DNA of 64,000 nt from Rhodococcus yunnanensis NBRC 103083 (lineage in GTDB: Bacteria > Actinomycetota > Actinomycetes > Mycobacteriales > Mycobacteriaceae): the NCBI RefSeq assembly GCF_001895005.1, contig NZ_BCXH01000015.1, positions 62,001 through 126,000 on the forward strand. Direction: 5' to 3'. The first letter of the stretch is position 1. Every line of letters starts with the position of its first letter. Below, piece by piece: positions 1 through 7,992 of this stretch. Position numbers and translations under genes: made by a program. Below the pieces are notes generated by a model that worked only from the letters and a program-made list of their open reading frames with translations, had not been told where the DNA came from and searched no databases.

Positions 1-396
1 GCGGAGTTCTGCGTCCGAGGGGATCGAGTCCTCGCCGAACGGAAGTGCCAGGCGTTCGAGCTCGTCGCGCAGCTCGGGCGCGAGGCCCTGTTCGAGTTCG
101 CGGATCGACGACTGGTGGATGTCTTTGAGCCGGGTGCGGCTCGCGTCGTCGAGCGGTGCGGCGCGCACTTCTTCGAGAAGTTGCTTGATCATGGTGCCGA
201 TGCGCATGACCTTCGCGGGCTGCTCGACCATCTCCGACAGCGGTGGTTCGGCGTTCTCCTGGCCTTCGGTGTCCGCGGCGCGGGCTGCCGCGGCGGTTGC
301 CTCTTCGCGGCTCAGTGCGAGAGGCTGTCCGTTCGGGCCGATCACGACGACGTGGTCACCGGCGTCGAGATTGTGGAACGAGTCCGATTGCGTCAT
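1..396 (-). CDS. bpa: Bacterial proteasome activator Bpa, N-terminal part (cut by window edge)
   Basis: The reading frame runs leftward from ATG at 394-396 off the window edge, leaving about 132 residues. The sequence carries 'VEQPAKVMRIGTMIKQLLEE' and then 'RELEQGLAPELRDEL', which I recognise from memory as highly conserved in the mycobacterial protein Rv3780 (Bpa/PafE, DUF2587). That family forms an ATP-independent dodecameric ring that opens the 20S proteasome and feeds it unfolded proteins in the cytoplasm. The first 40 or so residues are a variable acidic tail. The C-terminal GQYL-like proteasome-docking motif would lie outside the window. The neighbouring cysteine-desulfurase-like gene is divergent, as I remember it in M. 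tuberculosis. Identification is strong; the C-terminus cannot be seen. Confidence 0.93.
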   Translation of the reverse strand, partial: MTQSDSFHNLDAGDHVVVIGPNGQPLALSREEATAAAARAADTEGQENAEPPLSEMVEQPAKVMRIGTMIKQLLEEVRAAPLDDASRTRLKDIHQSSIRELEQGLAPELRDELERLALPFGEDSIPSDAELR

Positions 397-607
397 ACCG
401 CCATCCTTGCGCGTTGTGCGGGATTGCGCGACGAGCGGGGCCGATTATCCTGTTCGTGAGTCGGGTTCGGAGATGAAGAATCGCGGGGCGAAGATCCCGT
501 TCGTGGGTCCGTAGGAGGTAAGTACAGCGTGCTAGACAGCAGTGCCGTCCGGATGAATACGGGATGTGGAATACACGCTCACGAAATCGGCGCTTAGAGT
601 GTCCGGC

Positions 608-1810
608 ATGGGGTACGACGTCGCACGGGTAAGAGGGTCCATTCCCTCGTTGGGCGACGGTTGGATCCACCTCGATCCACAGAACGGGATGCAGATCCCC
701 GATCGTGTGTCGACCGCAGTGTCCACAGCGTTTCGCGGTAGTGCGCCAACTCACACTTCCGGCCATATGTCGTCGCGACGCAGCGCGGGGCTTCTCGACG
801 CCGCACGGCAGGCCATCGCCGACCTCGTCGGCGGAGATCCGGCCGGAGTCGTGCTCGGCCCCGACCGCGCGACGATGCTCGCGTGGCTCGCCGAGTCGCT
901 GTCGTCTCGGTTGGGTCTGGGGACGGGCCTGGTGCTCTCCAGGCTCGACGAGGAAGCGAATGTCGCGCCGTGGCTGCGCATAGCCAACCGATACGGCGCA
1001 CAGGTCCGCTGGGCCGAGGTCGAGATCGACACGTGTGAGCTTCCCAGCTGGCAGTTCGAGGAACTGATCACCTCCACCACCCGCCTCGTCGCCGTGACCG
1101 CTGCGTCGCCGATCGTGGGCTCGGCTCCCGATGTTCGCGTCGCGTCCGATCGTGTGCACGCCGTCGGTGGGCTCATCGTCGTCGATGCCGCAGGTGCTGC
1201 GCCGTACGCGCACGTCGACATCAACGAACTCGCCGCCGACGTCGTCGCGGTCAACGCGTCCGCGTGGGGTGGACCGCAGGTCGGGGCGCTCGTGTTCCGC
1301 GATCCAGGACTACTCGACCGGATTCCGTCGATGTCGCTCAATCCGTTCGCCAAAGGTGCCGAGCGGCTCGAGGTCAGCGGGCATCAGTACGCGCTGCTGG
1401 CGGGAGTCGTGTCCTCGATCGACTACCTGTCCAATCTCGACGAGGCCGCCACGGGTACACGTCGCGAGCGGTTGGAGCAGTCCATCGGCTCGCTGCAGGA
1501 TTACCACGATCGGTTGTTCGACTATCTGATGCGCGCGCTCGGCAAACTCGACCACGTCATGGTGCTCGGCGATGCCCCGAGCCGGATCCCGACCCTCAGC
1601 TTCACCGTCTCCGACACGGCGGCGGAGAAGGTTGCCGAACACCTCGCGCAGAACCGCATCGGAACCGTCAGCGGAATTCACAGCGGTTCTCGGTTGCTCG
1701 ACGCCCTCGGTGTGAACGACGAGGGAGGCGCCGTCACCATCGGTCTCGCCCCGTACACGACGCGTCACGAGATAGACCAATTGGTGAAGGCACTCTCCAC
1801 CCTCGCCTGA
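608..1810 (+). CDS. Cysteine-desulfurase-like (class V aminotransferase fold) protein lacking the PLP lysine
   Basis: A 400-residue protein of the NifS/SufS-like fold. I chose ATG 608 because 'MGYDVARVRGSIPSLGDGW' matches the start of the mycobacterial homologue I remember (Rv3778c); an in-frame ATG at 566 would add 14 unlikely residues. The fold is visible: an Asp in 'IVVDAAGAAPY' sits where the PLP pyridine nitrogen is normally held. However, the segment that in true desulfurases reads HK-GGP and supplies the Schiff-base lysine here reads 'NASAWGGPQVG', with no lysine. No obvious catalytic cysteine loop is seen either. A conventional PLP desulfurase reaction is therefore doubtful; it may be a non-catalytic or repurposed homologue. 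It is divergent from bpa and convergent with the quinone oxidoreductase. Confidence 0.85.
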   Translation: MGYDVARVRGSIPSLGDGWIHLDPQNGMQIPDRVSTAVSTAFRGSAPTHTSGHMSSRRSAGLLDAARQAIADLVGGDPAGVVLGPDRATMLAWLAESLSSRLGLGTGLVLSRLDEEANVAPWLRIANRYGAQVRWAEVEIDTCELPSWQFEELITSTTRLVAVTAASPIVGSAPDVRVASDRVHAVGGLIVVDAAGAAPYAHVDINELAADVVAVNASAWGGPQVGALVFRDPGLLDRIPSMSLNPFAKGAERLEVSGHQYALLAGVVSSIDYLSNLDEAATGTRRERLEQSIGSLQDYHDRLFDYLMRALGKLDHVMVLGDAPSRIPTLSFTVSDTAAEKVAEHLAQNRIGTVSGIHSGSRLLDALGVNDEGGAVTIGLAPYTTRHEIDQLVKALSTLA

Positions 1811-1823
1811 TGCGTGTGGCAGA

Positions 1824-2795
1824 TCAGGTGACCCGCAGGACGACCTTGCCGATCGCATCCGCGTCGAGCAGGCGATGTCCTTCTGCGGCATCGGTTATCG
1901 GGATCTCGGCATGTACGACGGGTCCGACGCGGCCCTCTTCGATCATCGGCCACAGGCGTGTGGTCATGTCGGCGACGATGTCGGCCTTGCTCGACCGTCC
2001 GGTGACGGGACGTCCGCGCAACCCGGCGGCGTGGACGGTTCCGCGTTTGGCCAGTAGTGCGCCGAAGTCGAGCTCGCCCTTGACCCCGCCCTGCATGCCG
2101 ATGGTGATGAGGGTGCCGTCCATCGCCAGCGCATTCACGTTGCGCTCCAAGTACTTTGCGCCCATGTTGTCGAGAATGAGGTCGGCGCCGCCCGGTAGCG
2201 CTTCGACGAAGTCCTGCTCCTTGTAGTTGATCAGGATGTCGGCGCCGAGCGAGCCGCAGAAGTCGAGTTTGGATTGCGATCCGGCCGTCACGGCGACCGT
2301 TGCGCCGAGAGCCTTCGCGACCTGTATTGCGTGCGTGCCGATTCCGCTGCCACCGCCGTGCAGCAGCACGGTCTGGCCGGACCGCATGCCGCCGTACATG
2401 ACGAGGTTCGACCACACCGTCGATGCGACCTCCGGAAGTGCTGCTGCCGCATGGAGATCGAGGGCTCCGGGAATCGGAAGGAGCTGTGTCGACGGCACTG
2501 CGACCTGTTCGGCGTAACCGCCGCCTGCGAGGAGGGCGCACACTCGATCGCCGACCTTCCAGCCGTGCACCCCGTCGCCGAGTTCGGCGATGATGCCGGA
2601 GCATTCGAGACCGAGAATGTCGCTGGCGCCGGGCGGCGGGGGATAGAACCCTTGGCGCTGCATCAGATCGGCGCGGTTGACGGCGGTGGCAGCGACGTCG
2701 ACGATGACCTCACCGTGTGCTGGGCGCGGATCGGGTACTTCGGTCCACTGCATGACGTCGGGAGACCCGAACTCGGTCAGGGTGATTGCGTGCAT
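1824..2795 (-). CDS. NAD(P)H:quinone oxidoreductase, medium-chain reductase family
   Basis: A 323-residue member of the zeta-crystallin/QOR branch of the medium-chain dehydrogenase/reductase superfamily, expected to reduce quinones or enoyl/aldehyde substrates with NAD(P)H in the cytoplasm. The N-terminal GroES-like domain contains 'VAATAVNRADLMQRQGFYPP', typical of the quinone reductase branch. The Rossmann domain has the nucleotide-binding glycine motif 'HGGGSGIGTHAIQVAKALGA' near residue 145. The catalytic zinc ligands of alcohol dehydrogenases are absent, as usual for this branch. It ends 13 bases from the stop of the convergent desulfurase-like gene. Its place next to that gene and bpa fits the Rv3777 position in mycobacteria. 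Confidence 0.9.
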   Translation of the reverse strand: MHAITLTEFGSPDVMQWTEVPDPRPAHGEVIVDVAATAVNRADLMQRQGFYPPPPGASDILGLECSGIIAELGDGVHGWKVGDRVCALLAGGGYAEQVAVPSTQLLPIPGALDLHAAAALPEVASTVWSNLVMYGGMRSGQTVLLHGGGSGIGTHAIQVAKALGATVAVTAGSQSKLDFCGSLGADILINYKEQDFVEALPGGADLILDNMGAKYLERNVNALAMDGTLITIGMQGGVKGELDFGALLAKRGTVHAAGLRGRPVTGRSSKADIVADMTTRLWPMIEEGRVGPVVHAEIPITDAAEGHRLLDADAIGKVVLRVT

Positions 2796-2890
2796 GTCAC
2801 CACCCTAGGCGGCTTCGCCGCCCGTGCGCGGAGAGTTACTGTCGGAGGTAACCCTCTGCCCTAACCTTCCACGCACCGGCAGCGACGCTG

Positions 2891-3925
2891 CTAGACATCC
2901 CAGAGATTTATCCCGAAATCCTTGGCGTGCCGATCGATCTTCGTCAGCTCGTCCGCGCTGAACTCGAGGTTGTCCAGCGCGCCGACGTTGTTCTCCAGCT
3001 GAGTCACGCTCGATGCGCCGACGAGCACCGAGGTGACGCGCGGGTCACGCAGTGCCCAGCTCAACGCCATCTGAGCGAGTGACTGGCCCCGCGAGGACGC
3101 AATCTCGTTCAGGGCGGTCAGTTCCGCGACATGATCCTCGGTGAACCACTCCGGATTCAGAGACTTCCCCTGCGCGGCGCGTGAACCCTCGGGAATGCCG
3201 GACAGGTACTTGTCGGTCAACATTCCCTGCGCGAGAGGCGAGAACGCGATCGTGCCTGCGCCCACCTTCTCCAGCGTGTCGAGCAGGCCCTCTTCGATCC
3301 ATCGGTTCACCAGCGAATAGCTGGGCTGATGGATCAGCAGTGGAACGCCTGCTGCGCTCAGAATGTCTGCCATCTTCGCGGTGTTGCCGGGGGTGTACGA
3401 GCTGATCCCGACGTACTGTGCCTTGCCCTGCTGCACTGCGCTGATCAGCGCGCCTGCCGTCTCGTCGAGCGGTGTGTCGTGGTCGGGGCGGTGGCTGTAG
3501 AAGATGTCGACGTAATCGAGACCCATCCGCTGCAGCGATTGGTCGAGCGAGGACAGCAGGTACTTGCGCGACCCACCGAACCCGTACGGGCCGGGCCACA
3601 TGTCCCACCCTGCCTTGCTGGAGATGATCAGCTCGTCGCGGTATCCGGCGAAGTCCTCCCGCAGGATTCTGCCGAAGTTCTTCTCGGCGCTGCCGTACGG
3701 CGGACCGTAGTTGTTGGCCAGGTCGAAGTGGGTGATACCGAGGTCGAACGCGCGACGCAGCACCGCGCGCCCCGTCGCCAGCGGCGTATCGTCGCCGAAA
3801 TTGTGCCACAGGCCCAGCGAGATCGCGGGAAGCTTCAGCCCGCTTCGACCGATGCGCCGATACTGCATCGACTCGTAGCGATCGGCGGCGGCCACGTACG
3901 GGGGATCGACATGAGGTTCGGACAT
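2891..3925 (-). CDS. Aldo/keto reductase (L-glyceraldehyde 3-phosphate reductase type, YghZ-like)
   Basis: A 344-residue NADPH-dependent aldo/keto reductase of the YghZ/AKR14 type. The catalytic tetrad is complete: Asp in 'FDLANNYGPPYG', Tyr in the same loop, Lys in 'IISSKAGWDMWPG' and His in 'FYSHRPDHDTP'. The extended loop 'NYGPPYGSAEKNFG' is a hallmark of this subgroup, which detoxifies L-glyceraldehyde 3-phosphate and methylglyoxal-like aldehydes. The gene is divergent from a MarR regulator 83 bases away, with a perfect inverted repeat between the two starts, so MarR control of this reductase is the simplest reading. Start ATG 3923-3925 gives the usual N-terminal extension before 'MQYRRIGRSGLKLP'. 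Confidence 0.9.
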   Translation of the reverse strand: MSEPHVDPPYVAAADRYESMQYRRIGRSGLKLPAISLGLWHNFGDDTPLATGRAVLRRAFDLGITHFDLANNYGPPYGSAEKNFGRILREDFAGYRDELIISSKAGWDMWPGPYGFGGSRKYLLSSLDQSLQRMGLDYVDIFYSHRPDHDTPLDETAGALISAVQQGKAQYVGISSYTPGNTAKMADILSAAGVPLLIHQPSYSLVNRWIEEGLLDTLEKVGAGTIAFSPLAQGMLTDKYLSGIPEGSRAAQGKSLNPEWFTEDHVAELTALNEIASSRGQSLAQMALSWALRDPRVTSVLVGASSVTQLENNVGALDNLEFSADELTKIDRHAKDFGINLWDV

Positions 3926-3973
3926 TCCTAGACACTATGCGTCCACCCGAATCGGACATCGCAGGTGGCGAGC

Positions 3974-3998
3974 TACTCAACAGTAGGACGGTTGAGTA
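3974..3998. promoter_or_regulatory. Perfect inverted repeat, probable MarR operator
   Basis: TACTCAAC (3974-3981), a 9-base spacer, then GTTGAGTA (3991-3998): a perfect 8-bp inverted repeat. It lies in the 83-bp gap between the divergent aldo/keto reductase (start 3925) and the MarR gene (start 4009), 10 bases upstream of the marR start codon. Position and symmetry fit an autoregulatory operator that would also cover the reductase promoter. Confidence 0.7.
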
Positions 3999-4008
3999 AT
4001 ATGGCCCG

Positions 4009-4506
4009 GTGACGGCCGAACAATCCTTTGGTCCAGGGGGGGACCCGCAGTGGCTCGATGCTGCGGAAATGAGAGCGTGGCGCGCCTATGTCGACGGCGC
4101 CCAACGACTGATGGGGGTACTCAACAAGGATTTGCAGGACGGGCACGACTTGACGATGGCGGAGTATCGCATCCTGGTGATGCTCTCCGAGTCCGCGGAC
4201 GGGTCGCTGCGTATGAGCGATCTGGCCGACGGTGTGCTGTCCTCACGAAGCAGGCTCACACACCAGATCCGCAGGATGGAGGCCGACGGTATGGTCGGCC
4301 GCGACACGTGCGTCGACGACGGCAGGGGCGTCCTCGCCGTCATCACCGAAGAGGGTCGGAGGCGCCTCGCCGATGCGGCTCCCACGCACGTCGTCAGCGT
4401 GCGCAAGCATCTGGTCGATCTGCTGACACCGCAGCAGCTCGCGGTTCTCGGTGACATTTTCGAGAAGGTCGATGCCGCGATGACCAAGTCCGAAACGAAG
4501 GGGTGA
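4009..4506 (+). CDS. MarR family transcriptional regulator
   Basis: A 165-residue winged-helix regulator. GTG 4009 is used because it opens the frame just after the operator-like repeat. The core reads 'LTMAEYRILVMLSE' (helix 2), 'LRMSDLADGVLSSRSRLTHQ' (recognition helix) and 'RDTCVDDGRGVLAVITEEG' (beta wing with the conserved D-x-R-G). MarR proteins bind palindromic sites as dimers and release on binding a phenolic or oxidant ligand. The divergent aldo/keto reductase and the inverted repeat between them suggest it senses a reactive aldehyde or electrophile; the ligand is not deducible. Confidence 0.92.
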   Translation: MTAEQSFGPGGDPQWLDAAEMRAWRAYVDGAQRLMGVLNKDLQDGHDLTMAEYRILVMLSESADGSLRMSDLADGVLSSRSRLTHQIRRMEADGMVGRDTCVDDGRGVLAVITEEGRRRLADAAPTHVVSVRKHLVDLLTPQQLAVLGDIFEKVDAAMTKSETKG

Positions 4507-4544
4507 ATGGCCCCTCCGTCGGCGAGGCGTTTACTATTTCCAAC

Positions 4545-4631
4545 GGAAGCGTGGCAGAGCGGCCCAATGCACTCGCCTTGAAAGCGAGAGACGTGTAAAA
4601 GCGTCCGGGGGTTCAAATCCCTCCGCTTCCG
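4545..4631 (+). tRNA. tRNA-Ser(UGA)
   Basis: An 87-nt type II tRNA. The acceptor stem is GGAAGCG (4545-4551) paired with CGCTTCC (4624-4630), with discriminator G4631. The anticodon arm CTCGCCT-TGA-AAGCGAG gives anticodon UGA (serine). The long variable arm and the T-loop GGTTCAAATCC are present. CCA is not encoded. Confidence 0.97.
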
Positions 4632-4990
4632 CTGCATATCAGGGGCGGTTTCGACAAACCGCCCCTGATATCGAAGCGTCTGGCCACATGCCGGTATGAC
4701 ACATTCAGTTCGGCTTCGTCGTCGGTTGTCCAGCCCCACTCGACACAGTCTGCGCACAGGACTTCGAGATTGCCTCGATCCGTCCCGTCGCCAACCACGC
4801 AGTAGCTTGCGTCGAATCGATGCGGTCCGTAGTCGTCGTAGGCAGTCCTGCGATCTCGGCGTCCACAGCTGACGATGGACTCACATAACCAGGGCTTCTT
4901 CTCGCAGGAGGATTCGACCCTGCTTCGGAGCGGCCGAGCAGGCAGCCCAACACGTGGCCGACGCACACTGTGAGATGTGGGCTCCACCAA
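4613..4990 (-). other. Open frame with a weak HNH-nuclease-like zinc signature
   Basis: This 125-codon frame holds 'SCGRRDRRT' and later 'TDRGNLEVLCADC', resembling the paired cysteine knuckles and the N-L-x-x-L-C-x-x-C end of HNH endonucleases. The central His-Asn/His pair of an active HNH motif is not recognisable. The 3' end runs through the terminator and into the tRNA, which argues that any gene here is a remnant or misread. I list it only because this is otherwise a 330-base stretch without a gene. Confidence 0.22.
4636..4671 (+). terminator. Terminator hairpin after tRNA-Ser(UGA)
   Basis: A perfect 16-bp stem: ATATCAGGGGCGGTTT (4636-4651) and AAACCGCCCCTGATAT (4656-4671) around a CGAC tetraloop. 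It begins 4 bases after the tRNA. There is no long T tract beyond the stem, so it is of the GC-rich actinobacterial kind. Confidence 0.8.
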
Positions 4991-5002
4991 ATTAGTTGCT
5001 GT

Positions 5003-5386
5003 TCACCGATTCCGTCCGAGCGGGTCCTGTCGGATGCTTTCGAAGTACATGTCGTCGTCCTCGAGAGTCTGCGCCGGGTGCGCCGGTTCAGCCTGTGTGC
5101 GGGCGGCGTAGGTATCGACGAACGAGGTCACTGCCTGGGCATCGGGGTCGCTGAGAACATCCCGCATCGCCTCGTCCAACTGCGGTTGCTTGTCGAGTAG
5201 CGCAGCTCGATAGGCAGCCACGATGATGTCGGCATCCGGATGATGTAGTGCGACGAGTCGGTTCTCGGCGTCAACCTCGACGGCGATACCACCAACCCTG
5301 CCGATACCACGAATTTCGCGCACGATCGATTGTGCGCGTTGCACTTTCGCGCCCAACTCGTCGAATTCACTGCTCGACACTGTCAC
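5003..5386 (-). CDS. YbaB/EbfC-like protein of an ESX-accessory cluster
   Basis: A 127-residue protein. I chose GTG 5386 because GAGGGAG lies just upstream and the family signature starts here with 'VTVSSSEFDELGAKVQRAQS'. The middle segment 'VGGIAVEVDAENRLVALHH' matches the YbaB/EbfC nucleoid-associated fold (small beta-hairpin after a long helix), followed by the helix 'IIVAAYRAALLDKQPQLDEA'. In actinobacteria such proteins often sit beside EspC-like and WXG100-like type VII secretion genes, as here. A DNA-binding or chaperone role is inferred from the fold only. The gene starts 25 bases after the lipoprotein stop, so it is the last of a four-gene leftward operon. Confidence 0.72.
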   Translation of the reverse strand: MTVSSSEFDELGAKVQRAQSIVREIRGIGRVGGIAVEVDAENRLVALHHPDADIIVAAYRAALLDKQPQLDEAMRDVLSDPDAQAVTSFVDTYAARTQAEPAHPAQTLEDDDMYFESIRQDPLGRNR

Positions 5387-5411
5387 CTGGACTCCCTCGA
5401 CGCGCAGACGA

Positions 5412-6023
5412 TCATGGGTTCGGCGCAACAGCAGGCTGCGGAGCCTGTGCCCCCGACATCTTCGCCTGGGGCAGACGACATCCCGTGTTCGCAGAGATGA
5501 CAGCTCCTCGGCTGCCGATGAAGATGGCCGTTCGTTCCGGGCTGTAGAAGCGGACTTCGTGGTTGTCCGGATCGTCGTGGAATGTCTGAACCTTGGTCGC
5601 GCCCGCAGCCGTGGCGACACGTGTGGCGAACTCGAACACCTGCGGCCATACTGCATCCGGGATTGGCCCCTCCGACACATAGTTCTTCAGTTGGACATCG
5701 TCACCGTCGGTCCCATCGAACGGCCGGCCGCAGCCGCCGACACTTCGCTCGCGTATCCAGGTCCACCCCATGCCGGGCATCAGGGTGTCCACGAATGCTC
5801 CGATCTGCACCACGGCACTCTCGAGCTGCACCTCGGTGTCTTCGAGCGACGGCAACGTCTTCAGGATCGCGGCTGAGTCCGCCGTTACTGTGGGGCTGGG
5901 CTTTTCGTACGGATCGTCGAGCACGCCTGATCCACATCCTGTCAACGTGAGGACTGCGACGACGGCAATTGCCGCCGACCACCGTCGTGGTCGTGTGTCG
6001 GTCGGTTTTCTCTCTCGCATCAT
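5412..6023 (-). CDS. LppA-family lipoprotein
   Basis: A 203-residue exported lipoprotein. Residues 1-30 form a basic n-region and hydrophobic stretch ending in the lipobox 'LTGC' (Cys near residue 30). The mature part has two conserved cysteines, 'VGGCGRPF' and 'NTGCRLP', as in LppA-type lipoproteins of mycobacteria. It should be anchored on the outer face of the cytoplasmic membrane; its function is unknown. The start ATGATG overlaps the stop of the upstream DUF1023 fragment, so the two were translationally coupled. Its place in an EspC/DUF1023/YbaB group suggests a type VII secretion accessory role. Confidence 0.82.
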   Translation of the reverse strand: MMRERKPTDTRPRRWSAAIAVVAVLTLTGCGSGVLDDPYEKPSPTVTADSAAILKTLPSLEDTEVQLESAVVQIGAFVDTLMPGMGWTWIRERSVGGCGRPFDGTDGDDVQLKNYVSEGPIPDAVWPQVFEFATRVATAAGATKVQTFHDDPDNHEVRFYSPERTAIFIGSRGAVISANTGCRLPQAKMSGAQAPQPAVAPNP

Positions 6024-6442
6024 CGCCCCAGCTCTGTGAGTTGGTTCAAAAGATCGATGCCGCCGGTCTCGACTGCCGAGTTGCCCGGGACGAGCAGGCC
6101 GGGCACATCAGCCAGACCGGCGATGACGACGGCTGTGTTGTAACCGGAGGTACGCAATTCGCCGTTGTCGCCCGACCTCGGGTACTCGCTGTGCCCGGTC
6201 GCGCCTTGGCGCGCTACTCCGTCGGCGGTGGTCGTCGCATCGGTGTCGAGGTGGGTGAACTCGGACATGTATCCGGGACTCCAGCCGAAGCGGTTCATGT
6301 GCGCGACGGGATCGTCGTGCGCGGTCATCTCGTTCGCGTGCCCCGTTGCGATGGTGAGCTTGTCGAGACTGCTGTCGACGAAGTCATGGCCGGTACCAAG
6401 GCCGGGAGACCCGTAGACCATCACATCGTCGATGGCGGTCAC
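6020..6442 (-). pseudogene. C-terminal remnant of a DUF1023 alpha/beta hydrolase
   Basis: About 140 residues corresponding to the C-terminal part of actinobacterial DUF1023 alpha/beta hydrolases: 'DDVMVYGSPGLGTGHDFVDS', then 'TAHDDPVAHMNRFGWSPGY' and the end 'NSAVETGGIDLLNQLTEL'. Family members I know are roughly 400-600 residues and carry an N-terminal helical region plus the nucleophile-elbow Ser, all missing here. The frame opens with GTG at 6442, overlapping the EspC-like stop as GTGA. This looks like an in-frame internal deletion that kept the coupled start and the C-terminal third. A genuinely short protein is possible but would lack the catalytic core. Confidence 0.68.
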
Positions 6443-6735
6443 CCCGGGACGCCGGCGTCGTAGCGCGTCAACTGAGAACTGAACGCCTCGTCGACGTCCT
6501 CGTAGCTCGTCGCGCTCCACTCACACGTTGCCGACATCTCGTCGAGATTGGTGGCGGTGCGCGAATAAGCCTCCGCCGTCGACCTCGTGCTCTGCTCGGA
6601 GTCCGCGGCAACGGGCGAGCCCGGCATCATGACCGTCGCCGTGACGCTGATTCCGTTGATTGTGCTTGCCGTATCGGCGAGTGTTCTGCCGAGCGCGCGA
6701 AGCTCCTCGAGATCGACTGCCAGCAGTTCGCCCAC
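6439..6735 (-). CDS. EspC-like type VII secretion target (DUF2580 type)
   Basis: A 98-residue, mostly helical, cysteine-poor protein. GTG 6735 is preceded by a purine-rich GGGGGGCGAGAAG. The pattern 'LEELRALGRTLADTASTING' followed by a central 'MMPGSPVA' turn and a second helix resembles EspC/WXG100-like secreted helical hairpins. It has no signal peptide, as expected for an ESX substrate. It heads the leftward group with the DUF1023 remnant, LppA and YbaB genes. A role as an exported partner of the hydrolase is inferred from context. Confidence 0.7.
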   Translation of the reverse strand: MGELLAVDLEELRALGRTLADTASTINGISVTATVMMPGSPVAADSEQSTRSTAEAYSRTATNLDEMSATCEWSATSYEDVDEAFSSQLTRYDAGVPG

Positions 6736-6848
6736 TTCTCGCCCCCCAGCGATTCCATCGGCACGATCGGACTAGCGCCATGCCGGCAGCAGGCTAACAC
6801 GCCGAAGTCAGGTAGAATTCACACCGCTTTGAACGACGGCGCGGCCGG

Positions 6849-7142
6849 TCATGAAGACTTTCGATCTTCGCGTGGCTCGAAGGATTTGGCGAACGCGTCA
6901 AGCTCTGTCACCGTGTGCTCGATGCCTGCTAGATGTAGCCGTTGGTCGAGCTCGAAGTAGAAGTGTCTTCCGAATCGAGTGCCTGTTGGTCGTACTCACA
7001 AAGTCGAAGGAGATATTCCACCGGAATCAGTGCCGCCACCGGCCGCCCGTTCTCCTCGATGACCATCTGCTCGGAGAGCCCCTCGGCGAAGCGGGCGATC
7101 ATGAGGGTTGGAGGCTGCTGAGCTGGTTTCAATCACGGTCAC
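6849..7142 (-). pseudogene. Phd/YefM-type antitoxin gene broken by two frameshifts
   Basis: The core 'EQMVIEENGRPVAALIPVEY' is the hallmark of Phd/YefM antitoxins. Its N-terminus lies in another frame: GTG 7142 starts 'TVIETSSAAS', a typical antitoxin opening, and the frame changes near 7105. The C-terminus changes frame again near 6950 into 'FELDQRLHLAGIEHTVTELD', ending at 6849. Neither single frame gives a complete protein. No toxin gene is found on either side. I read this as an orphan antitoxin in decay. Confidence 0.62.
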
Positions 7143-7278
7143 ATCCTGGCAGTCGTGTACATCAATCGGACGGGTTCAAGGTCGTACGGACCCGGCCCTG
7201 TCTGCAGACGACCGGTGATCGGCCGACATTTGCAGTCAGCTGGTGGAAGGGATCGCGCTTGCTCGAAAGTCGATGGCC

Positions 7279-7992
7279 TCATCCGGCATTCGCGGTCTGC
7301 TCCGGCACCGTCAGCGGAGTCAACCCAGCGCTGGCGAGCTGTTGCTGACCACGCGGCGAGAGTCTCACGGCGCGTGATGTCCCGATGCGGTGAACCCATC
7401 CGTTGTCGAACAGCAAGGTGCACAGTCGTTTCCCGAGTTCGCCGGCGAGATGGAAACGTCGTTCGGTGGAGTCCATGCAGGGCATCGCCGGGTGCGTGGA
7501 GGCATCGCACATTCCCCAGGAACTCAGTAGTGTGTTGCCGTCGTCGGTGAGTTGCCAATCGGGGCCGAGATGGCCGCGACGATGGAGTTGTTCGGTCAGG
7601 CCGACTCCGAACTGGCCGGCGAAGTGTTTGTAGCAGGTTCGCCCAGCCCGGACTTGATCGTTGCGTTTGGAGACGCGCAGCGACGGTGTCGATGCGACCG
7701 GCCCTGGGGCGATGACGCCCAAGCTCTCGATGACGTGCGCAACCTCGTCGCCGGCGACTCGTAGATAGCGGTGGCGGCCTTGCCGCACCTCGTCGACGAC
7801 ACCTGCTGCGATGAGTTTGTCTAGATGTTTGGACACCGTCGGTGCTCCGAGCGCGGCATAGGTGGTCAGTTCCGTGGCTGTCCACACCAGGCCGTTCATC
7901 AGAGCAGCGCACATCGCCGCTCTCGATGGGTCGCCCAGCACCGCGGCGACCGATGCGATGTCGGGGAGCGCCTCCGGAAATGTTCGGTCCAT
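7279..7992 (-). CDS. ArsR-type winged-helix regulator with a C-terminal extension
   Basis: A 237-residue protein starting at ATG 7992, where the recognisable HTH begins ('FPEALPDIASVAAVLGDPSR'). The ArsR winged helix is clear: 'VWTATELTTYAALGAPTVSK' as helix-turn-recognition helix and 'VDEVRQGRHRYLRVAG' as the wing. No obvious metal-binding Cys pair is seen in the alpha3 helix. The C-terminal 110 residues contain 'CYKHFAGQFGVGLTEQLHRR' and 'CMDSTERRFHLAGELG', a region found in a subset of actinobacterial ArsR-like regulators. The effector is unknown. Longer in-frame starts exist but add low-complexity sequence. Confidence 0.82.
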   Translation of the reverse strand: MDRTFPEALPDIASVAAVLGDPSRAAMCAALMNGLVWTATELTTYAALGAPTVSKHLDKLIAAGVVDEVRQGRHRYLRVAGDEVAHVIESLGVIAPGPVASTPSLRVSKRNDQVRAGRTCYKHFAGQFGVGLTEQLHRRGHLGPDWQLTDDGNTLLSSWGMCDASTHPAMPCMDSTERRFHLAGELGKRLCTLLFDNGWVHRIGTSRAVRLSPRGQQQLASAGLTPLTVPEQTANAG

